From contig JAJFTY010000211.1 of assembly GCA_021372695.1 (NCBI GenBank), forward strand, positions 1 to 14,872: a DNA stretch of 14,872 nt, written 5' to 3'. This DNA comes from Deltaproteobacteria bacterium. Its GTDB lineage: Bacteria; Desulfobacterota; Syntrophia; Syntrophales; UBA5619. This document shows, piece by piece, positions 1 to 6,704 of this stretch (positions are counted from its first letter, which is position 1; every line of letters starts with the position of its first letter). The notes beneath the pieces are model-generated. The model was not told where the DNA came from. It ran no database searches and saw only the letters and a list, made by a program, of their open reading frames with translations. The position numbers and the translations under genes were made by a program.

Positions 1-1
1 C

Positions 2-43
2 GCGGCGGCCGAGATGGAAAAGCGGATTCTCGAAGCCATCTAG
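2..43 (+). pseudogene. Fragment of the AddA/RecB-like helicase upstream of an internal amber stop
   Basis: The frame shared with the downstream helicase CDS is open from the left edge and reads AAAEMEKRILEAI, then TAG at 41-43. AAAEM followed by a basic, helical stretch is the end of helicase motif Ia in UvrD/RecB/AddA proteins (usually TNKAAAEM or TRAAAxEM). After the stop the same frame continues KGEESAADKLRLIMRAA and then HFSTIDALFHRFL, which fits the next conserved block (STIHxF) at about normal spacing. I therefore read both parts as one gene with a nonsense codon. GAG, AAG or CAG to TAG would be a single-base change. Walker A and the true start lie outside the window. A sequencing or assembly error remains possible. 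Confidence 0.7.
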
Positions 44-82
44 AAAGGTGAGGAGAGCGCCGCCGACAAACTGCGGCTCATC

Positions 83-2701
83 ATGCGGGCCGCCAGGGTG
101 CACTTCTCGACCATCGATGCCCTCTTCCACCGGTTTCTCTCCACGGAAGCCTACGTGCCGCAGGTGGCGGACGATCACGAGAGGGCGATCATCACAGCGA
201 TCGCCGACGAGCGTTTCTTCCGGCACCCCATCATCCTTGCCGACATCGAAAGCATCCTCATCGCGGCCCGTATCCTCCACATGCAGCCCGAGTCGCTGAT
301 CGAAGCGCTGGACAAGGGCAGGGAGGCGCTGGAGGCCTGGGAGTGCCCCGAGAGCCTGCTGGACGAGCTCAAGGCCGAACAGGCGCGCCTCACCGCCGAG
401 TACGAGAAGCTGCGTTTGCGGGTGGAGGCCGTGGCGAAGGAGACGAAAGGAGCCCTGCGCGCCCAGGTGGCGGCCGCGCTCCTCGATCCGCTCGCCGGGG
501 TGGATCTCAAACGGGCGCTCTTCCTCAAATCGGATGTGGCGGAGGTCAGGGTGGCCGCCGCCGACCGCGAAACGCCCGCCTACGCGGCCCTGCGGGAACT
601 CTATCCGCCGATGCGGATCCTCATCGCCGAGCACCTCATCAACACGAAAAGACTGCGGAGCGCCCTTCTCAAGCGCTTCATCAACCTGCGCGCAGCCGTG
701 CTCGCCGAAGAGAAGGAAAAGCTCGGCCGGCTCTATTTCGACGATATCCCGAAGGCGCTCATCGCCCTCGACGGACCTGACAGCCTTGACCGGCCGCTCT
801 TCATGGCGCGCCTCTATGAGCTCGGGTTCCACCGGACGGCCCATCTGCTCCTCGACGAGTTTCAGGACACCTCCCAGATCCAGTTCGACCTGCTGCGGCC
901 GCTGATCGCAGATATCCTCGGCTCCGTGGGGGAGAATGCCGAAGGGGAGCGGTCGGTTTTTCTGGTGGGAGACTGGAAACAGTCGATCTACCAGTGGCGG
1001 GGCGCAGCGCCCGATCGGCTCCGGGCTGCCATCGACCCGGCGCTCGCAACAGGACAGATCGCCGCCGAGACGCTGCCCTACAACTACCGGTCGACGCCGC
1101 TGCTCATCGAATTTTTCAACCATCTGGTCGCGGAACTCTTCTCCGGGACCGGCAAGGTGACCTTGCAGGAGCCGCCGGTCAAGCCGAAGCACCCCTACGG
1201 CGGCATCTCCGAGGTGGCGGTCATCCCGGCCGCCTGCGGCGGAGGCGACGAACCGGCTTACGAGCGGCTCGTCGAGGCCGTTATGGAAAAGAAAGCGGCA
1301 TGCGGATGCCCCTGGGGCGACATCGCGGTCCTCTGCCGCACCAACGGGCATATGGACAAGGCCGCGGCTGCGCTGGCCAGGGCCGAAATTCCGACCTCCG
1401 GGATCCGCGGGCGCGAGATGCTGTCGCTCCGCGAGGGGACCGCGCTCTATCTCTGCCTTATCGCGCTTTTTATCGAACACGACGGCCACTTCATCCCCCG
1501 CGCCCTTGCGTCCCTGGGCTACGGCGAGGCGCTGACGGCCGTCGTCAAGCGGCTTGCCGGGACCACGGGCAACGCGCCCGAGCCGCACCGCTTTGCGGCT
1601 TTTGCCGCTGCCCTGCGCGACCTGATGCCCCATTTCCCTCGCATTCTCGTCGAGACGCTCTGGGATGAGGCGGAACGCTACTTCGACCGGCCCGATGCCG
1701 ACGATGCGCCCGCCTTCCTGAGCTATCTGCTGACCATGTCGCACCTCATCACCGTACCCGAGGGAGAGCACGCCGACCGGGTGAAACTGGCCACGATCCA
1801 CGGTACCAAGGGCCTCGAATTCCACCATGTCTTCCTCTTCTGGAAAGAGGGGCTCGACAGGGCGCCCGAGATCCCGCACCCCGATGACGGCTGTCCGCTC
1901 AGCCTGACCAAGGACGAACTAGCCTTTCTCGCCACCGGACCGATCGCCGGAGCCTCGGCCATCGCCGAGGCGGCAGCAGCGGTGAAGGAGGAAAAGGCCG
2001 AAGAGACGGCCAACCTCATCTACGTCGCAGCCACCCGCGCTGCGAAAAGCCTGACGATCTGCCTGCGGGCCGACAAGGAGGGCGCCCTGAAAGGCTTCGG
2101 CGGGCTGATGTCCCGCACGGTGCAGACCGTCATACCGGACGCCGAACGGACGGAATTCGGCTGGCGGCATGACTACGGCCCTGAGAAGCCGCGGCCTTCC
2201 GACCATGAGGAACTGACGGCGCCCGCACTTGCCGAAGGCCCCGCCGCAACCGCCGACAGCGACGACATGGACCCGAGCTTGCGCTCCGCCGCCATCGAGG
2301 CGGGGATCGAGCGGGGGATCCGCATTCATGGGGCGCTCGCCCGGCTTACCGGCGACCGCAGAGCGATCCCCCCGGATAACCTCGCCGAAGAGGAACGGGC
2401 CGCTGTCGAGCGGTTCCTGGGCGACCCCGGGGTGTGCGAGCTCCTCTTCCGGCCCGGAAGGGTGCTCACCGAACAGCACCTCTCCGATACCCGCCTGTTC
2501 GGCATCGTGGACCGGCTCATCATCGCCCCCGATCGCATTACCCTGCTCGACTTCAAGACGGGCCGTGTCGGCCATCTGGCTGACAAGTACCGCCCCCAGA
2601 TGCTCCGCTACCGGACCATCCTCCAGGGTCTCTTTCCGGGACGGCCGGTCGAATGCCACCTGCTCTTCGTGGACGAGCCGCACCGGATCGTAACAATCTG
2701 A
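83..2701 (+). CDS. AddA/RecB-type UvrD-family helicase-nuclease, body and C-terminus
   Basis: This is a superfamily 1A helicase fused to a C-terminal RecB-type nuclease, the type that resects double-strand DNA ends for RecA recombination. Counting from the ATG at 83, visible motifs are: STIDALFHRF near residue 13; motif II LLLDEFQDT (D258, E259); motif III VGDWKQSIYQWRG near 295; motif IV NYRS near 334; motif V HGTKGLEF near 573; and motif VI YVAATRA near 647. The PD-(D/E)xK nuclease follows: GIVDR (D810), LLDFKTG (D823, K825) and Y-x2-Q near 836-839. The ATG at 83 is only the first ATG after the in-frame TAG at 41-43. A product starting there would lack Walker A and motif Ia, so it could not be a normal ATP-driven helicase, though the nuclease domain is intact. 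A GGTGAGGAG stretch at 47-55 is too far from 83 to be a convincing ribosome site. AddA and related single-chain RecB-like proteins are hard to tell apart without the N-terminus, so no gene symbol is given. Confidence 0.82.
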   Translation: MRAARVHFSTIDALFHRFLSTEAYVPQVADDHERAIITAIADERFFRHPIILADIESILIAARILHMQPESLIEALDKGREALEAWECPESLLDELKAEQARLTAEYEKLRLRVEAVAKETKGALRAQVAAALLDPLAGVDLKRALFLKSDVAEVRVAAADRETPAYAALRELYPPMRILIAEHLINTKRLRSALLKRFINLRAAVLAEEKEKLGRLYFDDIPKALIALDGPDSLDRPLFMARLYELGFHRTAHLLLDEFQDTSQIQFDLLRPLIADILGSVGENAEGERSVFLVGDWKQSIYQWRGAAPDRLRAAIDPALATGQIAAETLPYNYRSTPLLIEFFNHLVAELFSGTGKVTLQEPPVKPKHPYGGISEVAVIPAACGGGDEPAYERLVEAVMEKKAACGCPWGDIAVLCRTNGHMDKAAAALARAEIPTSGIRGREMLSLREGTALYLCLIALFIEHDGHFIPRALASLGYGEALTAVVKRLAGTTGNAPEPHRFAAFAAALRDLMPHFPRILVETLWDEAERYFDRPDADDAPAFLSYLLTMSHLITVPEGEHADRVKLATIHGTKGLEFHHVFLFWKEGLDRAPEIPHPDDGCPLSLTKDELAFLATGPIAGASAIAEAAAAVKEEKAEETANLIYVAATRAAKSLTICLRADKEGALKGFGGLMSRTVQTVIPDAERTEFGWRHDYGPEKPRPSDHEELTAPALAEGPAATADSDDMDPSLRSAAIEAGIERGIRIHGALARLTGDRRAIPPDNLAEEERAAVERFLGDPGVCELLFRPGRVLTEQHLSDTRLFGIVDRLIIAPDRITLLDFKTGRVGHLADKYRPQMLRYRTILQGLFPGRPVECHLLFVDEPHRIVTI

Positions 2702-2716
2702 GGCGTGGAATATTTT

Positions 2717-2745
2717 TTGAGTCCGAGGAGTTGGACAAGTAAAGT
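2717..2745 (+). promoter_or_regulatory. Candidate sigma70 promoter of the inserted cassette
   Basis: TTGAGT (2717-2722) and TAAAGT (2740-2745) are separated by exactly 17 bases, each matching the sigma70 consensus at four of six positions. Transcription would start near 2752 and leave a leader of about 25 bases before the ATG at 2777. A second overlapping pair, TTGGAC (2731) and CATAAC (2754), also has 17-base spacing but would leave almost no leader. The local AT-richness raises the chance of random matches. The promoter sits just after the helicase stop, so the cassette could be expressed independently of that gene. Confidence 0.35.
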
Positions 2746-2776
2746 GAAGTCAACATAACAAAAGATGGGAGTTGGA

Positions 2777-4969
2777 ATGAACAGACTGGATATTGACCTG
2801 GAAAATTGTTATGGGATCAAAAAGTTAAAGGCTCAGTTCGATTTCTCCCAGCATATGCCTTACGCCATCTACGCTCCCAATGGATCAATGAAGTCGTCCC
2901 TTGCGCAGACCTTCAAGGACGTTGTTGATTCGGCTAAATCCAAAGATCGGATATTCCCAGCCCGAGTGTGCATTAGAAAAATCACTGACGAGAACGGTGT
3001 TGAATTGCCCAAAGAAAACGTTCTTGTCGTTCGTCCGTATGACGAGGTTTTCGGTCACACGGAAAAAACTTCGACCCTGCTTGTGGACAGTAAACTGCGA
3101 ATGGAATATGAGGAGCTCCATATAGATATCGAGAAATCTAAAGGATTCTTCCTGAAGGCTCTGAAGGAGCAATCCGGGTCGAAGAAAGACTTGGAAAAAG
3201 AGATTTCCTCCACCTTTACCAAAAGTGACGACGCATTCTACCGCGCGTTGATCCGCATCAAAGATGAACTGCTGGCCCAGAAAGAGGCGCCATTCGCCGA
3301 CGTCCGCTACGACACGATTTTTGACGAAAAGGTTCTGAGCTTTCTCGGCACCAAAGACTTCAAGACAGCGATTGAAAACTACGTTAAGAAATACAATGAA
3401 CTCTTAGCTGCCTCCACATATTTCAAAAAAGGCACGTTCAACTATTACAATGCAGCCACCATTGCGAAGAGCCTCGCCGACAATGGTTTTTTCGATGCCA
3501 AACACACCGTGAATTTGAATGCTGATGAGAAACTGGAGATCGTAAGCCAGGAACAGCTTGAGGAGTTGATAGCGAAGGAGAAGGAAGGCATCTCGACCGA
3601 CCAGGACCTCAGGAAGAAGTTTGCGGATATTGAAAAGCTGATCACGAAGAACATAAATGTCCGGGACTTTGAGTCTTACCTAGCAGAACATGAAGAAATT
3701 CTTCCGAAGCTGGCAAATATTGAAAGCTTTAAGGAAGAGATTTGGAAGTCGTATTTAAGGGCACAGATTGAGCTCTACAAAGATTTAGTCGAGAAATACC
3801 AAGCTGCTGAGAAGAGAAAGAAAGAGATCGAGGATGAAGCAGGCAAGCAACGGACACAGTGGGAGTCAGTGATTGAAATTTTCAATGATCGTTTTTTTGT
3901 CCCATTCAAGCTCACCGCAAAGAACAGGGTCCCCGTCATCCTAGGCCAGGAGCCGATGCTTAGCCTCGGATTCACCTTTGAGGATGGGGGAGACCATGCA
4001 CCGGTAGAGAAGGCAGCATTGATGCAAGTCCTGAGCACCGGGGAGAGGAAGGCTCTCTACATCCTGAATATCATCTTTGAGGTTGAAGCTCGAAAGAAAG
4101 CCAAGCAGGAAACCGTCTTCGTTTTCGATGACATCGCTGACTCATTCGATTATAAAAACAAGTACGCCATCATTCAATACTTGAAGGATATTGCGGAAGA
4201 ACCGTACTTCAACCAGATCATCCTGACACACAACTTCGATTTCTTCCGTACTATAAACAGTAGATTTGTAAACTACCCGTATTGCCTAATGGCTTCCAAG
4301 AGCAGTACTGGCGTTGCCCTGAAGCAGGCGACGGGGATCCAAAACATTTTCGTGAAAGACTGGAAGCCCAATTTCTTCAAGGACCCAAGAAAGAAGATCG
4401 CATCCATCCCATTTATAAGGAACATCATAGAATACACAAAGGGAGACACGGACGCCGATTTCGTTAAGCTCACCTCGCTGCTACATTGGAAAGACGATTC
4501 TGCCGCCATCACCCAAGCTGACCTCGATGCTATCTATACCGCGGTATTTGGGAAGGCTGGGACGTCGGCTGATGGTAAGAGACCGATGATTGATATCATT
4601 CATCAAGAAGCGAGCAAATGCCTCGATGCTGAGGACGGCACCAATTTCGAGAATAAAATTGTTCTATCGATTGCCATCCGAATTGCTGCTGAGCGAATCA
4701 TGGTAGAAAAAATCAACGACGCAGCATTCGTGGCAGGCATCGACTCTAATCAAACGCCCAAGTTACTGGCAAAATTCAGGGAACTATTCAGCGGAGATGT
4801 TGGTGCGATCGATACCATTCAGCAGGTGATCCTCATGACGCCGGAGAACATTCACCTGAATTCGTTCATGTATGAGCCGATCTTGGATATGTCGGACGAG
4901 CACTTACGGAAGCTCTACGAACGAGTGCTGTCCCTAACTCCAGGCGCACAGTTGAATCGATGCCGATAA
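2777..4969 (+). CDS. Coiled-coil ABC/AAA_13-like ATPase with a possible PrrC/RloC-like C-terminal nuclease domain
   Basis: This is a predicted cytosolic ABC/SMC-type ATPase, probably a defense or stress-response protein. ATG 2777 is chosen because GGGAG at 2767-2771 lies five bases upstream; ATG 2765 is in frame but has no ribosome site. Numbering from 2777, the P-loop is YAPNGSMKSS (K39) and a charged, probably coiled-coil middle spans roughly 105-380. The ABC signature LSTGE is at 419-423, Walker B ends in FDD (D451, D452), and the H-loop THN has H485. The 245-residue C-terminus contains R635-x3-E639 in a helix-like stretch and H693 in NIHLNSF. PrrC and RloC anticodon nucleases use an R-x3-E plus distant H triad, but I could not align the domains, so the nuclease reading is tentative. 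No CxxC zinc hook is visible, unlike RloC. GC and codon use are clearly lower in GC than in both flanking genes, which suggests transfer. The next gene may be a partner. ATPase assignment is firm; effector function is not. Confidence 0.78.
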   Translation: MNRLDIDLENCYGIKKLKAQFDFSQHMPYAIYAPNGSMKSSLAQTFKDVVDSAKSKDRIFPARVCIRKITDENGVELPKENVLVVRPYDEVFGHTEKTSTLLVDSKLRMEYEELHIDIEKSKGFFLKALKEQSGSKKDLEKEISSTFTKSDDAFYRALIRIKDELLAQKEAPFADVRYDTIFDEKVLSFLGTKDFKTAIENYVKKYNELLAASTYFKKGTFNYYNAATIAKSLADNGFFDAKHTVNLNADEKLEIVSQEQLEELIAKEKEGISTDQDLRKKFADIEKLITKNINVRDFESYLAEHEEILPKLANIESFKEEIWKSYLRAQIELYKDLVEKYQAAEKRKKEIEDEAGKQRTQWESVIEIFNDRFFVPFKLTAKNRVPVILGQEPMLSLGFTFEDGGDHAPVEKAALMQVLSTGERKALYILNIIFEVEARKKAKQETVFVFDDIADSFDYKNKYAIIQYLKDIAEEPYFNQIILTHNFDFFRTINSRFVNYPYCLMASKSSTGVALKQATGIQNIFVKDWKPNFFKDPRKKIASIPFIRNIIEYTKGDTDADFVKLTSLLHWKDDSAAITQADLDAIYTAVFGKAGTSADGKRPMIDIIHQEASKCLDAEDGTNFENKIVLSIAIRIAAERIMVEKINDAAFVAGIDSNQTPKLLAKFRELFSGDVGAIDTIQQVILMTPENIHLNSFMYEPILDMSDEHLRKLYERVLSLTPGAQLNRCR

Positions 4970-5110
4970 AACGACACGATATGTCGATGATTCAATAGAG
5001 AAACACGTTTTGTTTTGCTGGCGTTCTATAGGGTAAATGTTGCGGTATTGGGAACATTGTGAGTGCCCTAATACACACTGTTAGGTGGCCGTCAAGAAAG
5101 GGGGAGAACT
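4970..5110. other. AT-rich intergenic region with two small stem-loops
   Basis: This 141-base gap separates the ATPase gene from the WYL-like gene. CGACA (4972-4976) and TGTCG (4982-4986) form a 5-bp stem directly after the ATPase stop, but no T-run follows. CCTAA (5067-5071) and TTAGG (5081-5085) form a second 5-bp stem with a 9-base loop, about 25 bases before the next start codon. TTGGGA (5048) and TAATAC (5069) could be a weak promoter with a short 15-base spacer. A length of 141 bases is long for a co-transcribed pair, so separate expression or a regulatory leader is possible. No coding sequence is evident. Confidence 0.3.
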
Positions 5111-5401
5111 ATGCTGCAAGCTATTATTGATGCAATAATCAATCGTAAAGTCCTATCCTTCACATACAGCGGCATCACTCGTGTTGTTGAACCGCATGCT
5201 GTTGGTGTCTCGCGTGCTGGAAATGATGTGTTGCGGTGCTTCCAAATACAAGGAAGCCACCTGACCCCTGGTCACGAATGGGATCTATGTAAAATCTCCG
5301 ATATGTCTAATCTGTCCACCACCGGGCAATGCTTTAAAGGTGAGAGACAAGGATACAAGCGCGGGGATAAACATATGACCGCCATCTACGCCGAGCTATG
5401 A
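5111..5401 (+). CDS. Small WYL-like domain protein
   Basis: This 96-residue protein begins with an amphipathic helix (AIIDAIINRKV). A beta-rich part follows: LSFTYSGITRVVEPHAVGV, then VLRCFQI, and near the end KRGDKHMTAIYAEL. The pattern of x-I-xx-R-K-x-L-x-F-x-Y, then R-x-VEPH, then LR-x-(F/Y)-Q resembles compact stand-alone WYL-like domains. WYL domains are SH3/Sm-like ligand sensors often found in regulators of CRISPR and phage-defense loci. No helix-turn-helix is present, so it is unlikely to bind DNA as a classical WYL transcription factor does. The start is well supported: GGGGGAG at 5100-5106 lies just before ATG 5111. Like the ATPase gene it is lower in GC than the surrounding repair genes, so I place it in the same insert. 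It could sense a ligand or modulate the ATPase, which is inference; the fold assignment rests on recalled patterns. Confidence 0.55.
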   Translation: MLQAIIDAIINRKVLSFTYSGITRVVEPHAVGVSRAGNDVLRCFQIQGSHLTPGHEWDLCKISDMSNLSTTGQCFKGERQGYKRGDKHMTAIYAEL

Positions 5402-5463
5402 TGTTCTAAGAGATATCGGACATCTTGAACCTGGAAAAGAGTTGCAGAGACGACGATAGAGCT

Positions 5464-6693
5464 ATGAAACTCCTCCACACCTCCGACTGGCACCTAGGCC
5501 GCGCCCTCGATGGTCGCAAGCGATATGACGAGTACGAAGCCTTTCTGAACTGGCTGGCGGAACTCATCGAGAATCAATGCATCGATGCGCTCCTGGTGGC
5601 GGGCGACGTGTTTGACAGCAGTACCCCCAGCAACCGTGCTCAGGAACTCTATTACCGTTTCCTTTGCCGCGTGACCGCTTCGCCGCGCCGCCATGTGGTG
5701 GTGACGGCAGGCAACCACGATTCGCCGTCCTTCTTGAACGCCCCCCGGGAGCTCCTCAAATTCCTCAACATCCATGTCTTGGGGTGCGCCTCCGAATCAC
5801 CCGCTGACGAAGTTATTGTAATCAAAGGATCGGATGGCGAGCCGTGCCTGATCGTCTGTGCCGTTCCTTATCTCCGGGATCGGGACATCCGCACCGCCGA
5901 AGCCGGAGAGAGCGTCGAGGACAAGGAGCGGAAGATTGTCGAGGGGATCAGAGCCCATTACCGGATGGTCTATGACGCGGCCCGGGAGAAACAGGCCCTG
6001 CTGAAAAGGGCCGTGCCCATCGTCGCCATGGGGCACCTCTACACGGTCGGCGGGAAGACCGTCGATGGCGACGGGGTGCGCGAGCTGTACATCGGCTCCC
6101 TGCTCCATGTCGGAAGGGATGTCTTCCCCGAGGGCATCGGCTACCTGGCTCTGGGACATCTCCACATCCCGCAGTGCGTGGGCGGCTCCGACTTCATCCG
6201 CTATTCCGGTTCGCCTCTGCCCATCGGCTTCGGGGAAGCCGCACAGAAAAAGAGCGTCGTTCTCGTGGAATTTTCCGGTGAAGCACCCGTCGTCGCCGAC
6301 ATCCCCGTGCCCTGTTTCCAGGAATTGCGAACTCTCAGGGGAGATTGGCCGGCCCTGGCCCGCGGTCTCGAAGAGATGAAGGGCCGGGGGAGCAGGGCCT
6401 GGCTGGAGATCCTCTACGAAGGGGACGAGGCCGCCGGCGATCTGCAGAAGCGTCTGGACGAGGCGGTCGAGGGCACGGCCATCGAGATCCTCCGCGTCAG
6501 GAACAGCCGGATGGTGGAGCGGGCCATGAACGGGAAGGGCGGGGACGAAACGCTGGACGACCTGAACGTCACCGACGTTTTCGAGCGCTGCCTGGAGGCC
6601 CACAATGTTTCTGCGGAGCGGCGCCCGGCTCTCTTGAGCGCCTACCGGGAAATCATCGTCTCCCTCGACGAGCAGGATCCGAGGGCTGAATAG
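5464..6693 (+). CDS. sbcD: Exonuclease SbcCD subunit D
   Basis: SbcD is the Mre11-like metallophosphoesterase nuclease that, with SbcC, cleaves DNA hairpins and processes protein-blocked or broken ends using Mn2+. The 409-residue protein has the full set of metal-binding motifs: D8-W-H10 in HTSDWHLG, GDVFD (D48), GNHD (N84, H85, D86), MGHL (H191) and GHLH (H231, H233). Length is typical of the family (about 400). ATG 5464 is chosen because SbcD proteins characteristically begin MK-x-LHTSDWHLG. A TTG at 5425 would add 13 residues with no family support. The ribosome site before 5464 is weak. The gene is 62 bases downstream of the WYL-like gene and 11 bases upstream of sbcC, so sbcD and sbcC are surely co-transcribed. 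GC rises sharply back to the host level here, which marks the right end of the insert. Confidence 0.96.
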   Translation: MKLLHTSDWHLGRALDGRKRYDEYEAFLNWLAELIENQCIDALLVAGDVFDSSTPSNRAQELYYRFLCRVTASPRRHVVVTAGNHDSPSFLNAPRELLKFLNIHVLGCASESPADEVIVIKGSDGEPCLIVCAVPYLRDRDIRTAEAGESVEDKERKIVEGIRAHYRMVYDAAREKQALLKRAVPIVAMGHLYTVGGKTVDGDGVRELYIGSLLHVGRDVFPEGIGYLALGHLHIPQCVGGSDFIRYSGSPLPIGFGEAAQKKSVVLVEFSGEAPVVADIPVPCFQELRTLRGDWPALARGLEEMKGRGSRAWLEILYEGDEAAGDLQKRLDEAVEGTAIEILRVRNSRMVERAMNGKGGDETLDDLNVTDVFERCLEAHNVSAERRPALLSAYREIIVSLDEQDPRAE

Positions 6694-6704
6694 GAGACAG
6701 GAAC

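Noticed and set aside
2702..2722. T-run after the helicase stop as an intrinsic terminator
   Set aside because: No GC-rich stem precedes the T-run; the nearby GTCC/GGAC pair lies after it and is only 4 bp.
2777..4969. Identification of the ATPase as RloC or as a second SbcC
   Set aside because: There is no CxxC hook in the coiled coil, Walker B is DD and not DE, and the C-terminal ~245 residues after the H-loop are absent from SbcC.
5065..5090. GTTAGGT at 5080-5086 resembles the GTTRRRY core of an integron attC site
   Set aside because: No properly spaced RYYYAAC partner or inner L boxes are present, and the only inverted partner (CCTAA) is 9 bases away, far too close for attC.
5425..5463. 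Upstream TTG start for sbcD
   Set aside because: The 13 added residues have no counterpart in the SbcD family, which begins directly with MK-x-LHTSDWHLG at 5464.
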